DNA of 64,000 bases from Ruminococcus flavefaciens MA2007 (GTDB lineage: Bacteria > Bacillota > Clostridia > Oscillospirales > Ruminococcaceae), in NCBI RefSeq assembly GCF_000621845.1, contig NZ_JHXF01000007.1:220194-284193 (forward strand), read 5' to 3'. Positions 1 through 7,868 of this stretch are shown here, in pieces. A model generated the notes under the pieces. It ran no database searches, had not been told where the DNA came from, and saw nothing but the letters and a program-made list of their open reading frames with translations. How positions within the stretch are numbered: the first letter of the stretch is position 1; every line of letters starts with the position of its first letter. Position numbers and translations under genes: made by a program.

Positions 1-85
1 GATTTATTCACAATTAATATGTTATAATGTAATCACTATATAAAAAAAGAGCTGACCATAAGGTCGGTACTGATATAGAAGTTTT

Positions 86-115
86 GCCCCGAAGCATTTC
101 AAAAGGCTTCGGGGC
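86..115. terminator. Hairpin downstream of the 193-aa gene
   Basis: A 10-bp perfect stem, GCCCCGAAGC with GCTTCGGGGC, lies 30 bases past the stop of the minus-strand gene at 145-726. It lacks a clean T-run on the minus side, so termination may be weak. The stem sequence matches that of the GH13 gene terminator at 5153-5182. Confidence 0.5.
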
Positions 116-144
116 ATTGTATTTTATACGTTTCCTAAGATAAA

Positions 145-726
145 TCAGAATTTAACTGTCACATAATCCTTTAATTCGTTGTTCTTGACTATCCTTTTCG
201 CTTCTGGAAGAGTCAATTTCACATCAATGATGTATGGTATATTCCTGGTTTGCTCAACAAATTCACCTAAAGGAATTTCCAAAGAGAATGCTTTTCTGAT
301 TTTCATCAGTACACGTTTGTCAGTTATTTCTTTTTCAATGACAATCTGTGGTTTCTTATAGGCGTTGTCATCAGCCTCAACATAAATAAAGCAATCATTT
401 TCCAAATAATAATTGATTGCATCGATCAGTTGATTAACAGTCGGCTTGCTTTTTTCCATAAGGTATTCTGTGATTACATCAACAATTATTTCATCTGTGA
501 CATAGGAATCCATATCATTTTGAACTGCAAAAGAAGGATAAACTTCTTCGTCGTCATCTGTAACTATAATACTGTCAGATATACAGCATTCAGTTGTTTT
601 CTTTATTTTCTTGACGTCTTTATAATACACTGTCCATCCGTCATCAACTATTTCTCCATCATCGTTATAGACACTAAGTAATTCTTTTATCAGCTCTTCA
701 AAAGTCAGTATTCTATCTTTAAGCAT
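145..726 (-). CDS. Hypothetical protein, 193 aa
   Basis: I do not recognise this protein with confidence. It starts at ATG 726 with a GAGGAG ribosome binding site 8-9 bases upstream. It is soluble and acidic in its first half (runs of Asp and Glu near residues 22-30 and 56-61), with no signal peptide or membrane segment. The central part (about residues 60-115) alternates an acidic strand with two helices (TVNQLIDAINYYLENDCFIY), faintly recalling small immunity-type proteins of polymorphic toxin loci; that is a weak impression only. It is the sole gene between the inverted repeats at 49-884, so it may be cargo of that element. It lies downstream of and in the same direction as guaA, 298 bases away, and is probably transcribed separately. 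Confidence 0.6.
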   Translation of the reverse strand: MLKDRILTFEELIKELLSVYNDDGEIVDDGWTVYYKDVKKIKKTTECCISDSIIVTDDDEEVYPSFAVQNDMDSYVTDEIIVDVITEYLMEKSKPTVNQLIDAINYYLENDCFIYVEADDNAYKKPQIVIEKEITDKRVLMKIRKAFSLEIPLGEFVEQTRNIPYIIDVKLTLPEAKRIVKNNELKDYVTVKF

Positions 727-884
727 AATAGTAACTCCTCTAAATTCCGATCTATGTTAGTAACAATTATAGCATAACATCTCTGCACTGTCAATTAAAA
801 CGCCATAGTACTTCTGACTGAATATCAGAAATACTATGGCATAAAACTTCTATATCAGCGCAGCCGTTAAAGGTCAGCTCTTGA

Positions 885-1027
885 TTTTTTATTCAGCGAA
901 ATCCACTTACGGTTCCCGAAATCTCCTTCGCTTACGCTAGGACATTTCGACCGTTGCGCAATAATTTCCTCGCTGTATCTGCCGCTCTTAACGCCAGCAG
1001 GGGGCTCCCAGCCGCTTCGGAAATTAT
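885..1027. repeat. Nested inverted repeats after guaA
   Basis: AATAATTTCC (960-969) is inverted at 1018-1027 (GGAAATTATT), overlapping the guaA stop codon. A second imperfect pair, CGAAAT/ATTTCG with flanking CGG/CCG, spans about 912-955. No T-run follows directly, so this is a structured 3' region rather than a clear terminator. No gene is seen here. Confidence 0.4.
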
Positions 1028-2577
1028 TCCCACTCCACAGTTCCAGGGGGCTTTGAAGTGATATCATACACTACTCTGTTGATGTGCTCGACCTCGTTGC
1101 AGAGGCGGTTTGAGACCTTAGCCAGCACATCGTAAGGTATCCTTGCCCAGTCGGCTGTCATGAAATCGTCGGTAGTTACAGCGCGGATAGCGATAAGGTG
1201 GTCGTATGTACGGTGGTCGCCCATAACGCCAACTGTGCGGACATCGGGAAGAACCGCAAAGAACTGCTTGAGTTCGCTTTCGATACCGCTCTTGCGTATC
1301 TCGTCACGGAAGACCGCGTCTGCTTCCTGTAAGATCTTTATCTTTTCCTCGGTTATCTCGCCGATTATACGAACTCCAAGACCCGGACCGGGGAACGGCT
1401 GACGCCATACAAGGTCATGAGGTATGCCAAGCTTTTCGCCGACTGCTCTTACCTCGTCCTTGAAGAGGTCGCCGAGAGGCTCGATAGTGCCTGCGAACTT
1501 GATATCATCGGGCATTTTTACCATATTGTGGTGAGTCTTGATAACAGCAGTGCTGCCGTGACCTGCCTGATTGCCTCTGCCCGACTCGATACGGTCAGGG
1601 TAGATAGTTCCCTGTGCGAAGAAGCCGTCTGTGCCCTGCTCTCTTATCTTATCCCAGAAAACGTTGTAGAACTCGGTACCGATTATCTTACGCTTCTGCT
1701 CGGGATCTGTAACGCCCTTGAGAGCAGCAAGGAACTTGTCCTTGCAGTTTACGCGGACAAAGTTCATATCAAAGAGCTTAGTGAAGGTCTCCTCGACGAA
1801 GTCGCCCTCGTCCTTGCGCATGAGTCCCTGATCTACGAAAACGCAGGTGAGCTGCTTGCCTACTGCGCGGCTGAGAAGTCCTGCTGCTACTGATGAGTCA
1901 ACGCCGCCCGACAGACCGAGGATAACCTTCTTGTCGCCTATCTGCTCGCGGAGCTTCTTGACTGTATTCTCGATAAAGTCGTCCATTACCCAGTCGCCTG
2001 TGCAGCCGCATACATTGTAAAGGAAGTTATGGAGTATCTGCTTGCCGTATTCGCTGTGAGTTACCTCGGGGTGGAACTGTACAGCATAGAGCTTCTTATC
2101 GGGAGCCTCAAAAGCAGCACATGGACAGTCCGCAGACTTGGCAGTAACGCTGAAGCCCTCGGGAAGCTGGCTTACAAAGTCTGTATGGCTCATCCATACG
2201 ACGCTCTTTTCGGGAACATCGCGGAAGATAAGGCTGTCGCTGTTCTGTGATATCTCGATCTTGCCGTACTCGCTCTTTTCGCAGCTCTCCACCTTGCCGC
2301 CGAGAGTATAAGCCATGAGCTGGCAGCCGTAGCATATACCGAGGATAGGCACGCCTATCTCAAATATCTCCTTGGAGATATGGGGCGAGCTCGGATCGTA
2401 TACGCTGTTAGGACCGCCTGTGAAGATGATAGCGGTAGGATTCAGCGCTTTAAGCTCACTGATAGGAGTGTCAAATCTCTTGATCTCGCAGTAAACGCCG
2501 CACTCACGGACTCTTCGTGCAATGAGCTGGTTGTACTGACCGCCGAAATCGAGAACGATACAAAGCTGGTTAGACAT
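1024..2577 (-). CDS. guaA: GMP synthase (glutamine-hydrolysing)
   Basis: Converts XMP, glutamine and ATP to GMP in the last step of guanine nucleotide synthesis, in the cytoplasm. The 517-residue length is normal. An N-terminal class I glutamine amidotransferase carries the nucleophile Cys82 in GICYGCQ, with His169 and Glu171 in FHPEV. The ATP-pyrophosphatase domain has the PP-loop SGGVDSS near residues 223-229. The C-terminal dimerisation domain ends in the typical [12 protein letters not shown] 2577 is preceded by AAGGAGGG. A promoter-like TTGAAA-17-CATAAT lies at 2761-2789, leaving a ~170-base leader filled with GTAGGGG palindromes. I saw no purine-riboswitch core in that leader. Confidence 0.98.
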   Translation of the reverse strand: MSNQLCIVLDFGGQYNQLIARRVRECGVYCEIKRFDTPISELKALNPTAIIFTGGPNSVYDPSSPHISKEIFEIGVPILGICYGCQLMAYTLGGKVESCEKSEYGKIEISQNSDSLIFRDVPEKSVVWMSHTDFVSQLPEGFSVTAKSADCPCAAFEAPDKKLYAVQFHPEVTHSEYGKQILHNFLYNVCGCTGDWVMDDFIENTVKKLREQIGDKKVILGLSGGVDSSVAAGLLSRAVGKQLTCVFVDQGLMRKDEGDFVEETFTKLFDMNFVRVNCKDKFLAALKGVTDPEQKRKIIGTEFYNVFWDKIREQGTDGFFAQGTIYPDRIESGRGNQAGHGSTAVIKTHHNMVKMPDDIKFAGTIEPLGDLFKDEVRAVGEKLGIPHDLVWRQPFPGPGLGVRIIGEITEEKIKILQEADAVFRDEIRKSGIESELKQFFAVLPDVRTVGVMGDHRTYDHLIAIRAVTTDDFMTADWARIPYDVLAKVSNRLCNEVEHINRVVYDITSKPPGTVEWE

Positions 2578-2628
2578 AAGTCCCTCCTTAACTTCCGCTT
2601 TACGGCAGCGGACGCCGTATTTTGTTTA

Positions 2629-2760
2629 TGTAGGGGGCGATGCCCACATAGCCCCGTTCAAGTATAATATAAATCAAAACGGGCGGATGTAGGCATCCGC
2701 CCCTACACAAAACATTTTCGGAACGACGAGGGCGGCGTTCCCTACATTTTCTACTTATTA
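2629..2760. repeat. GTAGGGG palindromic hairpins in the guaA leader
   Basis: A paired unit starts with GTAGGGG near 2630, passes through CCCCGTT and an AT-rich spacer, and returns as AACGGGC followed by a GGATG/CATCC hairpin and CCCCTAC (2678-2706). A degenerate third unit with GGAACG...CGTTCC and CCTAC follows at about 2719-2744. The repeats belong to a family found in most long gaps of the window. Confidence 0.7.
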
Positions 2761-2789
2761 ATTATGACACATTTCAAAGAAAATTTCAA
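2761..2789 (-). promoter_or_regulatory. Putative guaA promoter
   Basis: Read on the minus strand: TTGAAA (2784-2789), 17-base spacer, CATAAT (2761-2766). Confidence 0.5.
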
Positions 2790-2870
2790 GTCCCAAGGAC
2801 GCTTTTTTGCCGCAAAAAAAGCTGTACTTCCAATTATAGTAAAATTCAATAAAAAAATAATATCTGCCTA

Positions 2871-2899
2871 TTGAATTTACTTACACTTTGTGGTATAAT
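2871..2899 (+). promoter_or_regulatory. Promoter of the HD-hydrolase/GH13 operon
   Basis: TTGAAT (2871-2876), 17-base spacer, TATAAT (2894-2899), 31 bases before the chosen start codon at 2931. Confidence 0.75.
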
Positions 2900-2930
2900 A
2901 TATTTATATAGTTTCAGAAGGAGTTTCAAT

Positions 2931-3533
2931 ATGTCCGCAAAAGAAGAATTTATCACCATATATAAGCAAAACATCAAGCGCGAGGGCGCCGACAAGCTTT
3001 TAGAGTTCCTCGAAAAGAGCGACTTCTTCACAGCTCCAAGCAGTACCCGTTTCCACGGCTCATATGAGGGCGGTCTCGTTCAGCACAGCCTCAACGTCTA
3101 TCACTGCCTCAAGGACTACCTCTCACGTCCCCGCACTAAAGAGCTATACGGCATGGACTACTCCGAGGAGACGATCGCTATCGTTGCTCTGCTCCATGAT
3201 GTATGCAAGGTGAACTTCTACACTGTGGAAATGCGCAACAAGAAAAACGACGCAACGGGACAATGGGAGAAGGTCCCGTACTATGCTATAAACGACACTC
3301 TCCCCTACGGACACGGCGAAAAGTCCGTATACATACTCTCGGGCTACTTCTACGGCGAGAACAGGCTCACCCGTGAAGAAGCCTTTGCAATAAGGTATCA
3401 TATGGGTTTTTCATATGGTGGAACGGAAGAAAGAAACTCCATCGGCAGGGCACTTGAAATGTACCCACTCGCTCTGGCACTGAACGTGGCCGATATGGAG
3501 GCGTCCTACTATATGGAAGGCTCAGAAAAATAA
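2931..3533 (+). CDS. HD-domain phosphohydrolase, 200 aa
   Basis: Belongs to the metal-dependent HD phosphohydrolase superfamily. Conserved metal ligands are visible: His52 in VQHSLNVY and His89-Asp90 in ALLHDVCK, with a later HMGF His. The substrate cannot be told from the sequence; related proteins include nucleotide phosphohydrolases and the HD part of YhaM-type proteins. I chose ATG 2931 because it follows an AGAAGGAG ribosome binding site; an upstream ATG at 2871 lies on the promoter -35 hexamer and adds residues with no family support. The GH13 gene follows after 23 bases, so the two are probably co-transcribed. Confidence 0.85.
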   Translation: MSAKEEFITIYKQNIKREGADKLLEFLEKSDFFTAPSSTRFHGSYEGGLVQHSLNVYHCLKDYLSRPRTKELYGMDYSEETIAIVALLHDVCKVNFYTVEMRNKKNDATGQWEKVPYYAINDTLPYGHGEKSVYILSGYFYGENRLTREEAFAIRYHMGFSYGGTEERNSIGRALEMYPLALALNVADMEASYYMEGSEK

Positions 3534-3556
3534 ATAAATGTAAGGAGTTTTTTATT

Positions 3557-5143
3557 ATGAACTGGTACGATAACGCCATTATCTATCACATCTACCCTCT
3601 TGGCTTCTGCGGTGCGCCGAAGTTCAACGACGGGAGCGAGGATGTGACCTACAGACTTGATAAGGTGCTGGACTGGATACCTCACCTGAAGGAAATGAAT
3701 GTGGACGCTGTTTACTTCGGACCTGTTTTCGAGTCCGTTGAGCACGGCTATGATACCATAGACTATAAGAAAATAGACCGACGTCTTGGTGATAACAACT
3801 CTTTCCGCTTTATCTGCGACAGGCTCCACGAAAACGGTATCCGCGTCATTCTTGACGGCGTGTTCAACCACGTAGGCAGAAGATTCCCGCAGTTCATGGA
3901 CGTTCAGGAAAAGGGACAGGGCTCTGAGTACTGCGGCTGGTTCCAGAATCTCAACTTCGGCGGACCAAGCCCCTACGGAGATCCGTTCTGGTATGAGGGC
4001 TGGAACGGTCACTACAACCTCGTTAAGCTCAATTTACGCAATGTAGGCGTCTGCGACCATATCATCGACGCCATAAACTACTGGATAGAGTCCTTCAACA
4101 TCGACGGCATACGCTTTGACGCCGCAGACTGCATAGACTTCGACTTCTTCAAGAGGATAAGAAGCTTCTGCAAGGGCAAGAAGCCTGATTTCTGGCTCAT
4201 GGGCGAGATAATCCACGGCGACTACAACCGCTGGGCTAACCCCGAGATGCTGGACAGCGTTACCAACTACGAATGCTACAAGGGACTGTGGTCATCACAC
4301 AATGATAAAAACTACTTCGAGATAGATTACTCAATCAACAGACAGTCAGGCGCTAACGGCGGTATCTACCGCAACCTTGACCTTTACAACTTCGTGGACA
4401 ACCATGACGTAAATCGTCTGGCAAGCACTCTCCACAACAACGCTCACCTGCCGCTGGTATACACTCTCATGTACACCATGCCCGGTATACCGTCTATCTA
4501 CTACGGCAGTGAGTACGGCATCGAGGGACGCAAGGAGAACAACTCCGACGACGCTCTCCGCCCGTGTCTCCATTTACAGGATATGGAACGCGAAAATGTT
4601 TCCCTCTATCACCACATCGTAAAGCTCGGTCGGATATACCGCGCATACCCTGCCCTCAGAACAGGCAGCTATGAGCGCATTATGATAACCAATCAGCAGC
4701 TCCTCTTCAAGAAGATACAGGGCGAGCAGACTGTATACGTAGCGCTCAACCTCGGCGATTACGAGTTCGACCTCAATTTCCAGACTCACATGAACGGTCT
4801 TGTGGACGTATTTACGGCAACTCCTATACAGGTTGAGAACGGCAATGCATTTGTGCGCATGGCTCCGTATTCTGCAATGATAATCGTTGCGGACGATATC
4901 GTGAACAACGAACCCGAGGAAGCAGTCATTGTTGAGGACAAGGACACCGAGATAGTTGTAGGCGCTAAATACCGCCACTTCAAGGGCAACGAGTATGAGC
5001 TTCTTGCAGTTGCACGTCATACCGAGACCATGGAGGAGCTTGTGATATACAAGTCCCTCAAGGACGGCGAGGTGTGGGCCAGACCCAAGTCAATGTTCAT
5101 CGGGAAAGCAGGAGAAGAAAGAAGATTCACTAAAATAGACTGA
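3557..5143 (+). CDS. Intracellular GH13 alpha-amylase family enzyme with C-terminal DUF1653 domain
   Basis: A 528-residue glycoside hydrolase family 13 protein with no signal peptide, so it probably acts on imported or stored alpha-glucans in the cytoplasm. The four family motifs are present: DGVFNH (residues 100-105), GIRFDAA with nucleophile Asp188, GEIIHG with acid/base Glu217, and FVDNHD with Asp284. After a beta-sandwich region, residues about 455-528 look like a DUF1653 module (YRHFKGNEYELLAVARH ... VWARPKSMF), which usually occurs as a separate small protein. TAAGGAG precedes ATG 3557. A strong terminator follows. The exact specificity (maltogenic, neopullulanase-like or other) is not resolved. 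Confidence 0.93.
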   Translation: MNWYDNAIIYHIYPLGFCGAPKFNDGSEDVTYRLDKVLDWIPHLKEMNVDAVYFGPVFESVEHGYDTIDYKKIDRRLGDNNSFRFICDRLHENGIRVILDGVFNHVGRRFPQFMDVQEKGQGSEYCGWFQNLNFGGPSPYGDPFWYEGWNGHYNLVKLNLRNVGVCDHIIDAINYWIESFNIDGIRFDAADCIDFDFFKRIRSFCKGKKPDFWLMGEIIHGDYNRWANPEMLDSVTNYECYKGLWSSHNDKNYFEIDYSINRQSGANGGIYRNLDLYNFVDNHDVNRLASTLHNNAHLPLVYTLMYTMPGIPSIYYGSEYGIEGRKENNSDDALRPCLHLQDMERENVSLYHHIVKLGRIYRAYPALRTGSYERIMITNQQLLFKKIQGEQTVYVALNLGDYEFDLNFQTHMNGLVDVFTATPIQVENGNAFVRMAPYSAMIIVADDIVNNEPEEAVIVEDKDTEIVVGAKYRHFKGNEYELLAVARHTETMEELVIYKSLKDGEVWARPKSMFIGKAGEERRFTKID

Positions 5144-5152
5144 ATATGATTC

Positions 5153-5182
5153 AAGCCCCGAAGCTAAGCTTCGGGGCTTTTT
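5153..5182 (+). terminator. Rho-independent terminator of the GH13 operon
   Basis: Stem AGCCCCGAAGC / GCTTCGGGGCT with a TAA loop, followed by TTTTT. Confidence 0.9.
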
Positions 5183-5203
5183 CGCTGCAATCAGAAATCT
5201 GAT

Positions 5204-5336
5204 CTGTAGGGGCTGATGCCCACATCAGCCCGACAAATTTTTGTAAAACCAACGGGGCGATGTAGGCATCGCCCCCTGCACATTGTAATTATAACGGGCG
5301 AGCAAAACTCGCCCCTACAAGCAAAACGGGCTGCCA
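5204..5336. repeat. Cluster of four GTAGGGG-type palindromes
   Basis: The first unit is GTAGGGG-CTGATG...CATCAG; then ACGGGG-CGATG...CATCG-CCCCCTGC; then ACGGGCGAG...CTCGCCCCTAC; then ACGGGCTGCC...GGCAGCCCTGC. Stems differ in sequence but pair perfectly, which suggests that the hairpin itself is kept. The rest of the 5144-5382 gap holds short TTAGTGATT-like microrepeats and no gene. Confidence 0.7.
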
Positions 5337-5382
5337 AAGGCAGCCCTGCTAATTACTAATCACTATTCACTAAAAACTCAAT

Positions 5383-6909
5383 TCACATCCACTCGCGCTC
5401 GTGAATGTCCTTGAACTCAGCCCTTGCCATGAGAATTGCAACTGCTGCCGAAAGAAGATCGGCGATAGGACCTGCAAAGGTAACTCCGTCTATCTGGAAG
5501 AACATCGGCAGAACGACTAACAGCGGAATGAAGAAAAGTATCTGTCTTGTCAGCGACAGGAATACGCCCTTTACAGGCTTTCCTATGGACGTGAAGAACG
5601 TGGATACTATAGGCTGTAAGCAGTTCAGCCATGTAAAGAACAGGCATATTCTCAGGAACTTTGAACCGAACTCGTAATAGCCCTCGCTGGCATTATTATT
5701 TGCGAAGAATCCCAGTATCTGTCTCGGGAACAGCTGGAAGCATACAAAGGCTGCCAGCGAAATGGCCGCGCCTGTCTTGACAGCCATCCAGAACGCACTT
5801 TTAACGCGGTCATACTTCTGGGCACCGTAATTGAAGCTCTCTATAGGCTGAGTACCCTGCGCAAGTCCTATGACAATGGAGAACACTATCATATTGACCT
5901 TCATGACGATACTTGCAACCGCTATAGGATCTTCAGATCCGTACTTTGACATTCCTCCGTAGTATTTCAGCGAGTTGTTGAGAACTATCTGAACTACGGT
6001 GATAGCAAGCTGATTGAAGCAGGAAGCCATACCGATAGAGCAGATACGGCTTACCACCTTGAATGACGGTATAAGGTGTGAACCGAAAAGGAATACCGTC
6101 TTGAAGTTGAAGCAGTAGATAACTACGATAAGAGCAGATACCACCTGTGCGATGACTGTTGCAATAGCCGCGCCCTTCATTCCCCAGCCGAGACCGAGAA
6201 CGAATATGGCGTCAAGGATAGTATTTACTACAGCTCCCGAAATATTGCATATCATAGTCACCTTTGGACTTCCGTCCGCACGGACGATATGTCCGCCGCC
6301 CGTACCGAGTATCAGGAACGGGAATCCCAATGCGGTATACCTTACGTATTCCTTTGCATAAGGCAGTATCGCAGGCGAAGCTCCGAAGCATTTCAGGAGC
6401 GGCGTCAGGAATATCAGCGTAACAGCCGAGATTATAACTCCGAGAATGACCAGCATGGAAAGCGCATTTCCCGCAAAATACGGAGCTTTCTTCTTATCGC
6501 CCATACCGAGGGTAAGATTGAAGCACGAAGCTCCGCCGATACCGAACAGCAGTGCGACTGCCATGCAGGCAGTTGAAAACGGGAACGCGATACCTGTTGC
6601 CGCATTTCCCAGAGGACCGATTGCATTGCCTATAAACAACTGGTCGACGATGTTGTAAAGTGCGCTTACCAGCATACCTATAATACTTGGTATAGCGAAC
6701 TTCATCATAAGGGAGCCTACAGGAAGGAATCCGAGAGGATTGCCCATACCCTCTGGCGAACCTCCTGCACCCTGCGGCGGACCTCCGACTCCCTCGGACG
6801 GTGCTCCTGCTCCGCGGGGAGGTCCTCCGACACCCGGAGGAGGACCTCCTATGCCTTGCGGCGGTCCTCCTGCTTTTGAAGCCATTCCCCCATAAATTCT
6901 CTCATTCAT
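5383..6909 (-). CDS. MATE family efflux transporter with Gly/Pro-rich N-terminus, 508 aa
   Basis: A multidrug and toxin extrusion type transporter: about twelve hydrophobic segments from residue ~68 onward, with the typical MATE openings LPVGSLMMKFAIPSIIGM and NIVDQLFIGNAIG. It probably exports cationic compounds using an ion gradient; substrate unknown. The first ~60 residues are unusual: seven imperfect repeats of GGPP-x-G-x-G before the first membrane helix, predicted cytoplasmic and disordered. ATG 6909 has an AGAAGG site upstream. A TTGATT-18-TATAAT promoter lies at 6950-6979. A second MATE protein is encoded at 9401-10744. Confidence 0.93.
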   Translation of the reverse strand: MNERIYGGMASKAGGPPQGIGGPPPGVGGPPRGAGAPSEGVGGPPQGAGGSPEGMGNPLGFLPVGSLMMKFAIPSIIGMLVSALYNIVDQLFIGNAIGPLGNAATGIAFPFSTACMAVALLFGIGGASCFNLTLGMGDKKKAPYFAGNALSMLVILGVIISAVTLIFLTPLLKCFGASPAILPYAKEYVRYTALGFPFLILGTGGGHIVRADGSPKVTMICNISGAVVNTILDAIFVLGLGWGMKGAAIATVIAQVVSALIVVIYCFNFKTVFLFGSHLIPSFKVVSRICSIGMASCFNQLAITVVQIVLNNSLKYYGGMSKYGSEDPIAVASIVMKVNMIVFSIVIGLAQGTQPIESFNYGAQKYDRVKSAFWMAVKTGAAISLAAFVCFQLFPRQILGFFANNNASEGYYEFGSKFLRICLFFTWLNCLQPIVSTFFTSIGKPVKGVFLSLTRQILFFIPLLVVLPMFFQIDGVTFAGPIADLLSAAVAILMARAEFKDIHEREWM

Positions 6910-6949
6910 ATAACAACCTTCTTTTCTCTAAAACATCAAATACCTATTA

Positions 6950-6979
6950 ATTATACAACATTTTCAGGCAAAAAATCAA
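6950..6979 (-). promoter_or_regulatory. Putative promoter of the MATE gene at 5383-6909
   Basis: Minus strand TTGATT (6974-6979), 18-base spacer, TATAAT (6950-6955). Confidence 0.55.
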
Positions 6980-7067
6980 TAGAAAGACTGAACAGAAAAG
7001 CCAAATCCAAATCATTACTTTATGTTAAAGATGATGTAATTTAAACATATTGGATAACGATTTCTCC

Positions 7068-7096
7068 TTGACACTATTGCCAGTATGTGGTAAAAT
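7068..7096 (+). promoter_or_regulatory. Promoter of maf
   Basis: TTGACA (7068-7073), 17-base spacer, TAAAAT (7091-7096). Confidence 0.8.
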
Positions 7097-7139
7097 TAAC
7101 TATGTGAGCCTTTTTCACGGCTCAAGAGGAGTTGTTTTA

Positions 7140-7697
7140 ATGAAAATAATACTTGCATCTGCTTCGCCGAGACGGCGCGAGCTGATGAGATACATAACCG
7201 AGGATTTCGAGGCGGTCTCTACGGACTGCGACGAGACTCTCCCCGAGAAGATAGAGCCCACAGCGGCTTCGGAGTACCTTGCGGTGCTGAAGGCAAAGGC
7301 GGCTTCGGAGAAATACCCAGACTGCATTGTTATCGGCTGCGACACCACGGTCATCTGCGGCAGCGAAATTCTTGGCAAGCCCCGTGACAGAGCCCAGTGT
7401 ATCGCGGATATATCAAAGCTCTCGGGACGCACACATCAGGTAGTGACAGGCTGCTGCATTATAAAAGCAGGCAAGGTCAGCTCCTTTTCCGAGGTGACAG
7501 ACGTTACGTTCAGAAAGCTGACAGATACCGAAATAGAGGCTTATGCCGACACCGACGAGCCCTACGACAAGGCAGGGGGCTACGGCATACAGGGACTGGG
7601 CTCCGCCCTTATCTCCCACATCGACGGAGACTTCTTCAACGTGGTGGGACTGCCCGTGGGACGGCTCTTTAATAAAATTAAAGAAGTTGAGAGTTGA
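7140..7697 (+). CDS. maf: Maf family nucleoside triphosphate pyrophosphatase, 185 aa
   Basis: Hydrolyses nucleoside triphosphates (dTTP/UTP or modified nucleotides in characterised relatives) to the monophosphate and pyrophosphate, a house-cleaning role. The start MKIILASASPRRRELM has the S-x-SPRR phosphate-binding motif. GCDTTV holds the catalytic Asp region, and DKAGGYGIQG is typical of the family. I chose ATG 7140: it has an AAGAGGA site and gives the family's length; an upstream ATG at 7050 would lie before the promoter. Transcribed alone from TTGACA-17-TAAAAT. Confidence 0.95.
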   Translation: MKIILASASPRRRELMRYITEDFEAVSTDCDETLPEKIEPTAASEYLAVLKAKAASEKYPDCIVIGCDTTVICGSEILGKPRDRAQCIADISKLSGRTHQVVTGCCIIKAGKVSSFSEVTDVTFRKLTDTEIEAYADTDEPYDKAGGYGIQGLGSALISHIDGDFFNVVGLPVGRLFNKIKEVES

Positions 7698-7850
7698 GAG
7701 TTATAATGCCGCCTTAGGCTGACTTATTAAAATAATATGAGCGAAGCGAACACCTTAACTCTCAACTCTAAACTCTTAACTTTCTGGACGCCGAGGACGG
7801 CGTCCCCTACAATCTTAGCTCTTAGTTCTTAGCTCTAAGTTCTAAATAAT
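7684..7850. repeat. TTGAGAGTT inverted microrepeats plus GTAGGGG-type hairpin
   Basis: GTTGAGAGTTGAGAGTTA (7686-7703) pairs with TTAACTCTCAACTC (7755-7768), overlapping the end of maf. A GGACGCC...GGCGTCCCCTAC palindrome (about 7786-7810) and TTAGTTCTTAG-like repeats follow. No gene is seen between maf and the DUF1015 gene. Confidence 0.55.
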
Positions 7851-7868
7851 AATAAAGGAGTATTTACC

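Larger units (their letters stand above)
49..884. mobile_element. Inverted-repeat-bracketed cassette carrying one gene (copy 0 of the terminator-loop element family)
   Basis: The outermost arms GAGCTGACC (49-57) and GGTCAGCTC (874-882) are inverted and have A-runs or T-runs outside, like the two halves of a Rho-independent terminator stem. Just inside lie GATATAGAAGTTTT (about 72-85) and its inverted copy AAAACTTCTATATC (843-856). The same ATATAGAAG-type end occurs in the ~300-base elements at 10743, 16788 and 63690. Subterminal hairpins lie at 86-115 and 802-840. The interior holds one gene (145-726). I infer a gene-bearing relative of those elements; no transposase is present, so mobility is unproven. 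Confidence 0.55.

Noticed and set aside
867..1067. 66-codon open frame after guaA
   Set aside because: Overlaps the guaA end and the inverted repeats, with no ribosome binding site.
2578..2760. Purine riboswitch in the guaA leader
   Set aside because: The leader is made of GTAGGGG palindromes and lacks the conserved purine aptamer core.
2871..2930. N-terminal extension of the HD-domain protein
   Set aside because: The extended start lies on the -35 hexamer of the promoter at 2871-2899, and a strong ribosome binding site sits before ATG 2931.
7050..7139. N-terminal extension of Maf
   Set aside because: Overlaps the promoter at 7068-7096; MKIILASASPRR is the normal family start.
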